Source of the DNA: Nitrospira lenta | GTDB taxonomy: Bacteria; Nitrospirota; Nitrospiria; Nitrospirales; Nitrospiraceae | Direction: 5' to 3' | Length of the DNA: 10,957 nucleotides | NCBI GenBank assembly: GCA_945906715.1 | Contig: CAMDRK010000069.1 | Location: 1 to 10,957, forward strand | Shown here: positions 1 through 6,153 of the stretch, piece by piece | How the letters are laid out: each line of letters starts with the position of its first letter | Numbering within the stretch: position 1 is the first letter of the stretch | Position numbers and translations under genes: made by a program | The notes under the pieces: model-generated | Told to the model about the DNA's origin: nothing | The model's input: only the letters and a program-made list of their open reading frames with translations | Database searches by the model: none

Positions 1-8
1 ATACATCG

Positions 9-434
9 ATGGAGAAACCACATAGACGCCTTGATGCTTGGAACTCCTCAGTCGATCTTGTCATGGCTATTTATCAAATAACGGAGCGGTTTCCCCAAGA
101 AGAGCGATTTGCTCTTATCAGTCAACTGCGTAGGGCCGCCACCAGTGTCCCAAGCAATATTGCCGAAGATGCGGCACGGCAAACGAAGAAGGAATTTGCC
201 AACTACATCCACATCGCTCAAGGTTCTCTTAGTGAACTGGATACACATTTAGAAATCGCACGACGTCTCAATTATGTCCCCGATGGAGACTGGGAAAAGC
301 TTGATGGCCAGATTCAGCGAATCGACAAAATGTTGAGTGGGCTACTTCGCCATCTTAAGAAGAATAGTCGTCTACAGACCGCAACCGTGTCGGTCAACCC
401 CTCACGCCTCACCCCTCACGCCTCACGGCCTTAA
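9..434 (+). CDS. Four-helix-bundle protein of the 23S rRNA intervening-sequence (IVP) family
   Basis: A 141-residue protein matching the small four-helix-bundle family first named from ORFs in 23S rRNA intervening sequences. The family signature is visible: an N-terminal RLDAWNSSVDLVMAIY helix, F..EERFALISQLRRAATSVPSNIAED around residues 33-54, and a GSLSELDTHLEIARRL helix around 72-87. Family members are usually about 110-130 residues, so the fold is complete. No rRNA surrounds it; free-standing chromosomal copies are common and their role is unknown. The start ATG lies 8 bases from the window edge, so no ribosome binding site can be judged. The last dozen or so codons (NPSRLTPHASRP) are encoded by a perfect 14-bp tandem duplication and look like added low-complexity tail. 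thiI begins 2 nt after the stop, suggesting co-transcription and translational coupling. Confidence 0.87.
   Translation: MEKPHRRLDAWNSSVDLVMAIYQITERFPQEERFALISQLRRAATSVPSNIAEDAARQTKKEFANYIHIAQGSLSELDTHLEIARRLNYVPDGDWEKLDGQIQRIDKMLSGLLRHLKKNSRLQTATVSVNPSRLTPHASRP
398..425. repeat. 14-bp tandem duplication, two perfect units, in the gene end before thiI
   Basis: The unit CCCCTCACGCCTCA occurs at 398-411 and again at 412-425 with no mismatch. It encodes the C-terminal tail of the four-helix-bundle protein and occupies the place where a ribosome binding site for thiI (ATG at 437) would be expected. No purine-rich Shine-Dalgarno is present there, so thiI translation probably depends on coupling to the upstream gene. 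Confidence 0.85.
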
Positions 435-436
435 CA

Positions 437-1615
437 ATGCGCTGCGCGATCGTCCACTACCACGAACTCGCCCTCAAAGGCCGCAACCGGGAATATTTCG
501 AGGAGCGGCTCGTACGCAATATCCAATGGACCCTGAAAGACCTCGGCGTGAGACGCGTCGAGAATCTTCGCAGCCGAATTCGCGTGGTCCTGCCTGATAC
601 GGTTCCGGACCAAATTATCAAAGAACGGCTCATACGAGTCTTCGGAATCGCCAATTTTTCCCTGGCCCATGGGTTGCCGCTCGATCTGGCCAATCCAGAT
701 ATTGGAGCGCTCAGCAAAGCGGTCATCTCATCGCTCGAATCTGAGTCTTTTTCTACCTTTCGCGTTTCGGCGAAACGGGCCGACAAACGATTGACTCTGA
801 CCTCTATGGAGGTCGCGCGGGACGTCGGCGCTGCCATCTGCGAAGGAACCGGCAAGAAAGTCAGCCTGAAAGATCCCGACCTCACAGTCTATCTGGAACT
901 GCTCTCCAAAGAGGTCTACTACGCGACCAAAAAAATTCAGGGGCCGGGTGGCATGCCGGTGGGTGTCAGCGGTAAAGTCGCCTGCTTGATATCCGGAGGG
1001 ATCGATTCGCCGGTTGCAGCCTATCGCATGATGAAGCGCGGATGCCGCGCCCTCTTCGTTCACTTCTCCGGCAGGCCGCTCGTCAGCCGCGCCTCAGAAG
1101 AGAAAGTCCGCGAACTCGTGCAGCTCCTCACAGTCCATCAATATAGGTCGATGCTCTATGTCATCCCGTTCGGGGAGATTCAGCAGGACATTGTGGCGAA
1201 CGCACCAGCCCCATTTCGCGTGGTGCTCTACCGGCGCGTCATGATCCGCATCGCGCAGGAGTTAGCCAAGCGCGAGCACTGCTGGGGACTCGTCACCGGC
1301 GACAGCTTAGGGCAAGTGGCTTCGCAAACACCTGAGAACTTGACGGTCATTGAGGAGGCGGCAGAGTTGCCGCTCCTGCGTCCGCTCATCGGCATGGACA
1401 AGGTGGAAATCACCGACCAGGCTGAGCAGATCGGCAGCTTCGCCATATCGATTGAGCCAGATCAAGACTGCTGCTCACTCTTCACCCCGCCGCACCCCAG
1501 CACGAGAACCAGACTCGAGGACATTCAGAAGGTCGAACGGATGTTCGATGTGAGCGCGCTGGTGAAGCAGGGGATTGAGAAGGCGGAGCTGTCCGAGTTC
1601 ACGTTCCCTCAGTAG
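437..1615 (+). CDS. thiI: tRNA 4-thiouridine sulfurtransferase ThiI (without rhodanese domain)
   Basis: A 392-residue ThiI. The enzyme adenylates U8 of tRNA and transfers sulfur to make 4-thiouridine; in some bacteria it also supplies sulfur for the thiamine thiazole. The N-terminal part (about 1-165) is the ferredoxin-like plus THUMP RNA-binding region. The PP-loop ATP pyrophosphatase motif SGGIDSP is at 186-192, GDSLGQVASQT at 288-298, and DQDCCSLFTPPHP at 342-354 contains the conserved family cysteine. The protein ends soon after this motif, so the C-terminal rhodanese domain of E. coli ThiI, with its catalytic persulfide cysteine, is absent. Sulfur must come from another carrier or directly from a cysteine desulfurase, as in many non-enterobacterial ThiI proteins. 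It lies 2 nt downstream of the four-helix-bundle gene. A hairpin follows its stop codon. Confidence 0.95.
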   Translation: MRCAIVHYHELALKGRNREYFEERLVRNIQWTLKDLGVRRVENLRSRIRVVLPDTVPDQIIKERLIRVFGIANFSLAHGLPLDLANPDIGALSKAVISSLESESFSTFRVSAKRADKRLTLTSMEVARDVGAAICEGTGKKVSLKDPDLTVYLELLSKEVYYATKKIQGPGGMPVGVSGKVACLISGGIDSPVAAYRMMKRGCRALFVHFSGRPLVSRASEEKVRELVQLLTVHQYRSMLYVIPFGEIQQDIVANAPAPFRVVLYRRVMIRIAQELAKREHCWGLVTGDSLGQVASQTPENLTVIEEAAELPLLRPLIGMDKVEITDQAEQIGSFAISIEPDQDCCSLFTPPHPSTRTRLEDIQKVERMFDVSALVKQGIEKAELSEFTFPQ

Positions 1616-1623
1616 CAGGGTAC

Positions 1624-1652
1624 TGAACAAGACCGCCAGCCGGTCTTGTTCA
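1624..1652 (+). terminator. Hairpin terminator downstream of thiI
   Basis: TGAACAAGACCG at 1624-1635 pairs perfectly with CGGTCTTGTTCA at 1641-1652: a 12-bp stem with a 5-nt loop (CCAGC), starting 9 nt after the thiI stop. The following bases are ATTTGGTCTGTT, T-rich but without a clean U-tract. Rho-independent termination of thiI is therefore likely but not certain. The stem may also work in the opposite direction for the convergent gene. Confidence 0.7.
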
Positions 1653-1655
1653 TTT

Positions 1656-1768
1656 GGTCTGTTCGGTCTATCTGGTCTGTCTCGTTTAATTGGTTTGTTT
1701 GGTTTGTCTTGTTTTTTAGTTGTATCAGACAGACCGGATAGACCAGATGAACCAGACAGACCAGATCA
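1656..1768. repeat. Inverted pair of 9-bp tandem-repeat arrays between convergent genes
   Basis: Six units of a degenerate 9-mer, consensus GGTCTGTCT, run from 1656 to 1709 (GGTCTGTTC, GGTCTATCT, GGTCTGTCT, CGTTTAATT, GGTTTGTTT, GGTTTGTCT). Five units of the reverse complement, consensus ACCAGACAG, run from 1724 to 1768. The arrays flank a T-rich 14-nt centre, so the whole region can fold into one long imperfect hairpin. It lies between the 3' ends of thiI and the convergent SRPBCC gene, which could let it act as a two-way transcription barrier. It also keeps an open frame on both strands, which explains spurious low-complexity ORFs here. Confidence 0.8.
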
Positions 1769-1775
1769 CCAGCCC

Positions 1776-2345
1776 TCACTGTGATCGCCCCGACTGTAAC
1801 TCCTGCTGTGCAAGCGCCTTTTCCCTCACGATTCGAAAATGGGTTTCCAGATCCCGCCGCATCGCTGCGGCGACAATCCAATCCGGCACCATCATATCAA
1901 TCTCGACCACCAGTTCGAACTCGGCCCTCGTATGAGCCCCACCATCAATGGGAATAAGTTTCCAGAACCGGCGGTACTGTTTGAAGTCGCCCCCCTTCAA
2001 TTCCGTCAGCAACTCTCCAGTCGGTAATGTCCTCGTCTCACTTAGAAGACGGCGCTCTCCTGGAAGCAGGGCATGGTCGATCCGAATATCCGTGAACACC
2101 TTGCCGTCTTGTTCCCGTATCTCCGCCATCCGCATCCGTACATCGAAGAGCTCAGGCCAATGGGCATAGTCGGTTAACAATTGGCGAATGATTGCCGGTT
2201 CCACCGGGAAGAGAATCGTAGCCGTCGCCTTCACACCGCCGGAGGGTTCCGTACGAACATCCAGTACGACAGGCTCATCCGCACAGCTCAACCCGGACCA
2301 GCCGAGCACGAGACAGCCCACGACAATCATCACTCGCCACAACAT
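1776..2345 (-). CDS. Exported SRPBCC (START/polyketide-cyclase-like) family protein
   Basis: A 189-residue protein from the ATG at 2345. An N-terminal signal peptide (hydrophobic residues about 5-20, possible cleavage after SCA at 20-22) precedes a single SRPBCC-type helix-grip domain. Typical features are the early helix VEPAIIRQLLTDYAHWPELF (about 48-67), then alternating strands, and a C-terminal amphipathic helix VAAAMRRDLETHFRIVREKAL (about 158-178). This fold binds hydrophobic ligands in COQ10-, START- and polyketide-cyclase-like proteins. The signal peptide suggests a periplasmic ligand-binding role, but the ligand is unknown. A GTG 21 nt upstream is a possible alternative start giving 196 residues; the ATG was chosen because it begins directly at the signal peptide. 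Neither start has a strong Shine-Dalgarno. The gene is convergent with thiI. Confidence 0.8.
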   Translation of the reverse strand: MLWRVMIVVGCLVLGWSGLSCADEPVVLDVRTEPSGGVKATATILFPVEPAIIRQLLTDYAHWPELFDVRMRMAEIREQDGKVFTDIRIDHALLPGERRLLSETRTLPTGELLTELKGGDFKQYRRFWKLIPIDGGAHTRAEFELVVEIDMMVPDWIVAAAMRRDLETHFRIVREKALAQQELQSGRSQ

Positions 2346-2410
2346 GGGGTGAGTATATAGACCCACTGTGAGCCAAGCGAGTACTAACAGGATGCTGATT
2401 TACTATCTTG

Positions 2411-2583
2411 TAGGATGTTCAATAAATCCGCCCAGCAAGGCTGCACTAGTTAACTAGCCTTTGTTAAAAGGGTGGTCTGGTTGATCCTCGATTGCGCGCG
2501 TCGAACGAGCACCTTCCGGGCGTGCGCGATCCGCGAGCAGGAGGACAACCAGGCTACCCTTCCACTCATTTTTCAGCATCCTG
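2411..2583. mobile_element. Composite palindromic element with inverted ends (MITE-like)
   Basis: The left end TAGGATGTTCAATAAAT (2411-2427) is an imperfect inverted copy of the right end ATTTTTCAGCATCCTG (2568-2583), whose reverse complement is CAGGATGCTGAAAAAT. Between them lie a short GCCCAGCAAGGCTGC-like spacer, a TTAACTAGCCTTTGTTAA segment, and one copy of the palindromic repeat (2471-2559). There is no coding capacity. The same order of parts recurs in reverse orientation at 5613-5742, which supports a defined unit rather than chance. No target-site duplication was recognised. Confidence 0.6.
2471..2559 (+). repeat. Palindromic intergenic repeat, copy 1
   Basis: The outer arm GGGTGGTCTGGTTGATCCTC (2471-2490) is complementary, with few mismatches, to GAGGACAACCAGGCTACCC (2541-2559). 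Inside are the conserved left box TTGCGCGCGTCGAACGAG and right box GCGCGATCCGCGAGCAG. The tip GCACCTTCCGGGCGTGC forms its own GCAC/GTGC stem. Confidence 0.8.
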
Positions 2584-2613
2584 CCAAACATCTCTGTGCT
2601 ACGATGCGGGACT

Positions 2614-2979
2614 ATGAACCGCTGGTCCCTACTCTCACTCATGTTCATCGGCCTGTGGAGCCTTGCAGCCGAAGCTCACGCGCAGCCCATGGACGATTCA
2701 CATGCCACAACAGAACAGTCTTGTAGTTTCGGCATGGCGAAGGGAGAGGCCTCACAGAGCTGTCACGTCCCCTTTCCCACTGGCTGCCTCGTGGCCAATG
2801 TCCCCGGAACTGACAAACCCTGGACGGCCGTCTCCAAGGGCGGAAACACATTCTGCCGATTCGACGAGAAAGCCACGGACTGGAAAACTAAAGTCACCGG
2901 TTCATGCACCCGCTGCAAATCCGACCATTGTTCAGCCCAGTTTGTTGTCCGCTTCGACTGTTCCCAGTTGGCTCAGTAG
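2614..2979 (+). CDS. Small exported cysteine-rich protein of unknown function
   Basis: A 121-residue protein not assigned to a family. Residues 1-23 form a clear signal peptide (MNRW, hydrophobic LLSLMFIGLWSLAAE, AHA cleavage site), giving a mature exported protein of about 98 residues. The mature part has eight cysteines (37, 50, 58, 81, 98, 101, 106, 116), including CTRC at 98-101. An even number in an exported protein suggests four disulfides, although metal or heme binding cannot be excluded (there is no CxxCH). A GTG 18 nt upstream would prepend six residues before the signal peptide and is less likely. queG starts 1 nt after the stop, so the two are probably co-translated, although a functional link is not obvious. 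Confidence 0.75.
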   Translation: MNRWSLLSLMFIGLWSLAAEAHAQPMDDSHATTEQSCSFGMAKGEASQSCHVPFPTGCLVANVPGTDKPWTAVSKGGNTFCRFDEKATDWKTKVTGSCTRCKSDHCSAQFVVRFDCSQLAQ

Positions 2980-2980
2980 C

Positions 2981-4009
2981 ATGTCACTTGCTGAAACCAT
3001 CAAACGCGAAGCCCTGGCTCTGGGGTTCGACGCCGTCGGCATCAGCCGAATCCCCAATAGCAGTCAGCCTTCAGCTATCAGCCTTCAGCCTGACTCTTCT
3101 CTACCCCCTTACCCCACTACCCCCTTACCCCGTCTCTTATTCAGCCGTCTCGCGGAATGGCTCCAGCGAGGCTATCACGGCACGATGGCCTGGATGACTC
3201 GCAACCCAGCCCGTCGAAGTGATCCGCAACTGGTCTTACCGGGATGCCGATCGATGATCTCGGTCGGGATGAACTACTACACCGACAATCGTGCGAACGA
3301 GCAGCCTGGAATGGGACGCATCGCCCGTTACGCCTGGGGGAAGGATTACCATACGGTGATGAGCCAGCGACTCGCGCAACTTGAAGCGAAGATCGCAGCC
3401 TTGGCGCCGGGCGTCACCACCAAGACCTATACCGATACAGGCCCGATCATGGAGAAGGCTTGGGCGCAGCAGGCTGGCCTTGGCTGGATCGGGAAACATT
3501 CCAATCTCGTCTCGTCCGACTGCGGCTCCTGGCTCCTGCTCGGGGAGATTCTGACGACCCTAGATCTGACTGCGGATGAACCAGCTACGGACCTCTGCGG
3601 AAGCTGCACCCTCTGTATCCATGCCTGTCCAACCGGCGCTATCGTCGAACCCTATGTCGTCGATGCCCAGCTCTGCATCTCGTACTTGACCATCGAACTG
3701 CGAGGCGGTCGCGAGGTCATCTCCGACGAACTCGCTTCTCAGATGGGCAATCGCATTTTCGGCTGTGACGATTGCCTGGACGTCTGTCCCTTTAACTTAC
3801 GAGCAGATGCAACGACCGAACCGGCCTTCACCCCCACCCCCTTGACCCTCGCTCCCAATCTCCATGCTCTGGCTCAGATCAGCGAAGAAAGTTTTACAAC
3901 CACGTTCAAAGAAAGCCCCCTCAAGCGTGCCAAACAGACTGGCCTCCTTCGCAACGTGGGGATTGCACAGGAGAATCACAGACGACAGATAGGAGGCCGG
4001 ACTTCTTAG
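2981..4009 (+). CDS. queG: Epoxyqueuosine reductase QueG
   Basis: A 342-residue QueG. This cobalamin- and Fe-S-dependent enzyme reduces epoxyqueuosine to queuosine at tRNA position 34, the last step of queuosine synthesis. The N-terminal domain contains GFDAVGIS (15-22), the catalytic-region DTGP (152-155), and EKAWAQQAGLGWIGKH (158-172). The ferredoxin-like part has CGSCTLCIHACP (206-217) and GCDDCLDVCP (261-270), providing two 4Fe-4S clusters. The start MSLAETIKREALALGFDAVG matches family N-termini; the frame is open further upstream but that stretch overlaps the preceding gene. Residues about 26-50 are a Ser/Pro/Thr-rich insert encoded by short tandem repeats, where the family normally has a short link. 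The protein ends soon after GLLRNVGIAQEN and lacks the HEAT-like extension of longer homologues. It has no ribosome binding site of its own and is probably coupled to the upstream gene. Confidence 0.94.
   Translation: MSLAETIKREALALGFDAVGISRIPNSSQPSAISLQPDSSLPPYPTTPLPRLLFSRLAEWLQRGYHGTMAWMTRNPARRSDPQLVLPGCRSMISVGMNYYTDNRANEQPGMGRIARYAWGKDYHTVMSQRLAQLEAKIAALAPGVTTKTYTDTGPIMEKAWAQQAGLGWIGKHSNLVSSDCGSWLLLGEILTTLDLTADEPATDLCGSCTLCIHACPTGAIVEPYVVDAQLCISYLTIELRGGREVISDELASQMGNRIFGCDDCLDVCPFNLRADATTEPAFTPTPLTLAPNLHALAQISEESFTTTFKESPLKRAKQTGLLRNVGIAQENHRRQIGGRTS
3064..3131. repeat. In-frame short tandem repeats inside queG
   Basis: Two adjacent direct-repeat pairs lie within the queG coding frame. 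TCAGCCTTCAGC occurs at 3064-3075 and 3078-3089 (14-nt period). CTACCCCCTTACCCC occurs at 3101-3115 and 3117-3131 (16-nt period). They account for the extra residues about 26-50 of QueG. The composition resembles intergenic tandem repeats rather than the surrounding gene. Confidence 0.85.
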
Positions 4010-4085
4010 CCACCCCTTTTTTCTTGACCGGAAGAGGAGTAGGCTATTTCCAGTAATCGGTAGTTCGCGTGGAGGGTTGACCCCT

Positions 4086-5444
4086 ATGCATCCTCCGGTC
4101 CTGCTGCTCATCTCGACCGATCCCCAGACCAAGCCGGTGCTTGAACAAGCCCTCGCCGATCGACAGGCCACCATCCTTGCTGCTGCAACAACCGAAGAGG
4201 GTCTGCAAATCCTGAAAGACCAAGCGGACATCGCACTCGTCCTCTGTGACGAGAGCCAAGGGCGGATTGCAAGCCAGGTGATCTTGGCTCAGGCTAGACG
4301 CATCGCTCAGAACCTCCCCGTGATCATTCTCGGGACAGACGGATCGGCAAAAGCCGCAGTCGAAGCATTGCACCGTGGCGCCACAGACTATCTCGCTCAA
4401 CCGGTCACGATAAAAGATCTCCAGACTGCCATCGACAATACCCACGTCTTCGAAGCGCCAGTGCCCCAAGCGCGCGAAGAGCGCCTCTCAGCCTTCGATC
4501 AGATCGTCAGCCGGTCGCCCCAGATGAAACTACTGAAACATCTGGCAACTGAGGTCGCCCAAACCGATGCCACAACCATCCTCATCACCGGCGAAAGCGG
4601 CACAGGTAAAGAACTCTTTGCCCAGGGGATTCATGCCGCCGGCCCCAGGTCCAAAGGCCCCTTTGTAGCGCTCAACTGTGCCGGCATCCCCGAGCACCTT
4701 CTCGAATCCGAATTGTTCGGCTATCAGCGCGGCGCCTTCACCGATGCGAAACAGACCAAACGTGGAAGGTTCCAGCTCGCAGAAAGCGGCACGCTCTTTC
4801 TGGACGAAATCGGTGAGATGAGTTCGTCAGCACAGGCAAAACTTCTACGAGTTCTGGAGACTCACCAGGTCGATCCGCTGGGCGACACACACAGTATCCA
4901 TGTCGATATTCGCGTGATCGCGGCCACGAATGAAGATTTGCCGGCTCAAATCAAAGCCGGGCGATTCCGCCTGGACCTCTACTATCGGCTGAACGTCTAC
5001 CAACTGCGCATCCCGCCGCTTCGCGAACGACCAGAGGATATCGAACCGATTCTGACATCCTTCCTGGAAACTGCCCGCCGGGATCATGGCTGTCGCATCA
5101 AGGGCATCGCCCCAGCCGCGCTGACCATCTTGCAAGACCACGACTGGCCAGGCAACGTTCGGGAGCTGCACAACGTGGTCGAAGGGCTCACCATCACATG
5201 TAAAGACGAGATGATCCAGCCAAACCACCTCCCAATCTCTGTGCGAGCCACCCAATCGGCGGAACAGAACGGAAAGACCGAGAAATCCCCGCTCCTAGCC
5301 TACGGCCTCTCGGTAGACCAGATGGAAAAGAAGATGCTGGAAGAAGCGCTACAGCGCACAAGTGGCAACATTTCCGAAGCCAGCCGACTCCTCAAGATCA
5401 CCCGCAATACACTGCGGTATCGCATGGCGAAGTACCAACTCTAG
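4086..5444 (+). CDS. Sigma-54-dependent response regulator (receiver, AAA+, Fis HTH)
   Basis: A 452-residue NtrC-type enhancer-binding activator. Residues 1-120 are a receiver domain with acidic D12, phospho-acceptor candidate D55 (LVLCD) and T84. However, the usual conserved lysine of the KP motif is replaced by Gln (YLAQPV, Q105). The central AAA+ domain has Walker A GESGTGKE (169-176), the sigma-54 contact loop GAFTDA (216-221, a GAFTGA variant), Walker B LFLDEIGEM (237-245) and RERPEDI in the sensor region. The C-terminal Fis-type helix-turn-helix is at about 425-450 (SGNISEASRLLKITRNTLRYRM). It activates transcription at RNA polymerase-sigma-54 promoters. ATG 4086 was chosen because GGAGGG at 4071-4076 lies 9 nt upstream; the in-frame TTG at 4077 directly abuts that site. 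No partner histidine kinase lies in the window, so its signal and targets are unknown. Confidence 0.93.
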   Translation: MHPPVLLLISTDPQTKPVLEQALADRQATILAAATTEEGLQILKDQADIALVLCDESQGRIASQVILAQARRIAQNLPVIILGTDGSAKAAVEALHRGATDYLAQPVTIKDLQTAIDNTHVFEAPVPQAREERLSAFDQIVSRSPQMKLLKHLATEVAQTDATTILITGESGTGKELFAQGIHAAGPRSKGPFVALNCAGIPEHLLESELFGYQRGAFTDAKQTKRGRFQLAESGTLFLDEIGEMSSSAQAKLLRVLETHQVDPLGDTHSIHVDIRVIAATNEDLPAQIKAGRFRLDLYYRLNVYQLRIPPLRERPEDIEPILTSFLETARRDHGCRIKGIAPAALTILQDHDWPGNVRELHNVVEGLTITCKDEMIQPNHLPISVRATQSAEQNGKTEKSPLLAYGLSVDQMEKKMLEEALQRTSGNISEASRLLKITRNTLRYRMAKYQL

Positions 5445-5458
5445 TAGGCTGTTGAAAA

Positions 5459-5507
5459 AGAGGAGGGGATGGAGCCTGATGATCTTCTGTGCTCGCGCAA
5501 CGCGCGG
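5459..5507. repeat. Left arm of a perfect 49-bp inverted repeat flanking the toxin-antitoxin pair
   Basis: Every base of 5459-5507 is complementary in reverse order to 6512-6560. The pairing fails at 5458/6561 and 5508/6511. The arm contains the outer arm and right box of palindromic repeat copy 2. Confidence 0.93.
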
Positions 5508-5562
5508 CCTCAGAAGGCCCTCGTTGGACGCGCGCAGTGGGAGATCAATCAGCCCCCATCCC
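5465..5562 (-). repeat. Palindromic intergenic repeat, copy 2 (reverse orientation)
   Basis: On the minus strand the left box reads CACTGCGCGCGTCCAACGAG and the right box CGCGCGTTGCGCGAGCACAG, with a GGCCTTCTGAGGCC tip hairpin between them. The outer arms GGATGGAGCCTGATGATCTTC (from 5467) and GGGAGATCAATCAGCCCCCATCC (to 5562) pair imperfectly. Bases 5459-5507 form a perfect inverted repeat with 6512-6560, on the other side of the toxin-antitoxin genes. Confidence 0.85.
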
Positions 5563-5612
5563 TGAAGAGATAACGAGCAAGCTTGGAAGGATCATTTATA
5601 TCGTTAGATACA

Positions 5613-5643
5613 CGCAATCGAGGATCGACCAGGCCACCCTTTT
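5613..5643 (-). repeat. Half copy of the palindromic repeat (left arm of copy 1 type)
   Basis: On the plus strand CGCAATCGAGGATCGACCAG plus GCCACCCTTTT matches the reverse complement of the left arm of copy 1 (around 2467-2497), with about two differences over 31 bases. The conserved right box is absent, so this is a truncated or decayed copy. Confidence 0.7.
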
Positions 5644-5774
5644 GAGAGCGAGTAATAAACTGCTTCGGCCTTGCCTGGGACAAGGCGCGTCTTGGTGCGC
5701 CAGGGCTGGGCGGGTGAGAAGTCTGGCCTGTTTGAGCATCCTCTCCGACCCCCGTTGTTCAGCCCACAACTTCG

Positions 5775-5811
5775 TTGACTACCCCTTGCCAATGTCCTAA
5801 ATTTAGGACAT
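5775..5811 (+). promoter_or_regulatory. Promoter with overlapping palindromic operator for the toxin-antitoxin operon
   Basis: A sigma-70-like promoter is visible: TTGACT at 5775-5780, a 17-bp spacer, and TAAATT at 5798-5803. The -10 sits in the middle of a perfect 20-bp palindrome, ATGTCCTAAATTTAGGACAT, at 5792-5811. Type II antitoxins usually repress their own operon through such palindromes, so this is the probable operator for the HTH antitoxin. Predicted transcription begins only about 10 nt before the toxin ATG (5821), leaving almost no leader and no clear Shine-Dalgarno for the toxin. Confidence 0.8.
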
Positions 5812-5820
5812 ACTGCATCT

Positions 5821-6153
5821 ATGAAGTCGATCACGTTTCACCCCAAGGCGCTAGCATTCATTCGAGGCCAATCGCCAACGATCAAGCGGGAGATCGGCGA
5901 AGCACTTCGTGATGTTCAGAAAGGTATTAGTCTAGGCCTGCCTCTCAGCAGGCCAATGTCCGCGATCACATCAGGCGCTCACGAGCTCAGAGTTAGGAGT
6001 GCAACGACAGTCGTACGAGTGTTCTACTTTGTGAAATTGGCTGACACGATCGTGGTGTTCCACGGATTCCAGAAAAAGACCCAGAAGACACCTACACATG
6101 AAATCGCCGTCGGCCAACAGCGACTAAAGGAGGTATTGGATGGCCATGTCTAA
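5821..6153 (+). CDS. RelE/HigB-type toxin (phage Gp49-like family)
   Basis: A 110-residue basic protein matching the Gp49-like branch of RelE/ParE-superfamily toxins, which are typically ribosome-dependent mRNA interferases. Visible features are the N-terminal KSITFHPKALAFI strand-helix, the central HELRVR motif (54-59), the strand VVRVFYFVK (64-72), and the hallmark VFHGFQKKTQKTP (79-91) followed by EIAVGQQRLKEV. The basic and aromatic residues in the last motifs are those generally involved in RNA cleavage in the superfamily. It is the first gene of the pair, and toxin-first order is typical of HigBA-like systems. The antitoxin start overlaps its last codons by 14 nt. It is driven by the palindrome-embedded promoter just upstream. 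Activity is inferred from family membership only. Confidence 0.88.
   Translation: MKSITFHPKALAFIRGQSPTIKREIGEALRDVQKGISLGLPLSRPMSAITSGAHELRVRSATTVVRVFYFVKLADTIVVFHGFQKKTQKTPTHEIAVGQQRLKEVLDGHV

Larger units (their letters stand above)
5446..5745. mobile_element. Composite repeat region with inward-facing ends between regulator and toxin genes
   Basis: AGGCTGTTGAAAAAG (5446-5460), 2 nt after the regulator stop codon, resembles the left end at 2411. TTTGAGCATCCT (5731-5742) matches its inverse, with reverse complement AGGATGCTCAAA. Between them are palindromic repeat copy 2, a half copy (5613-5643) and a GC-rich segment, 5673-5712, containing CGCCAGGGCTGGGCGGG. The reverse complement of 5613-5742 shows the same order as 2411-2505: end, CCGCCCAGC, GGGTGGYCTGGT arm, then the start of a core. 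No gene is evident, and several short open frames here are repeat artefacts. Confidence 0.55.

Noticed and set aside
9..434. Remnant of a 23S rRNA intervening sequence
   Set aside because: No rRNA sequence surrounds the gene. Free-standing members of this protein family are common.
2472..2726. Open frame with CARRTSTFRACAIREQE
   Set aside because: It arises from palindromic repeat copy 1, and the same string appears at copy 6. There is no ribosome binding site and it overlaps the exported-protein gene.
2663..2980. N-terminal extension of queG by 106 codons in the same frame
   Set aside because: This stretch overlaps the exported cysteine-rich gene in another frame and has no QueG homology. 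The family N-terminus begins at 2981.
5489..5800. Open frame with AQRAASEGPRWTRAVGDQ-like sequence
   Set aside because: The same peptide-like strings appear in other frames wherever a palindromic repeat occurs (7410-7685, 10404-10586), so they are translations of the repeat and not genes.
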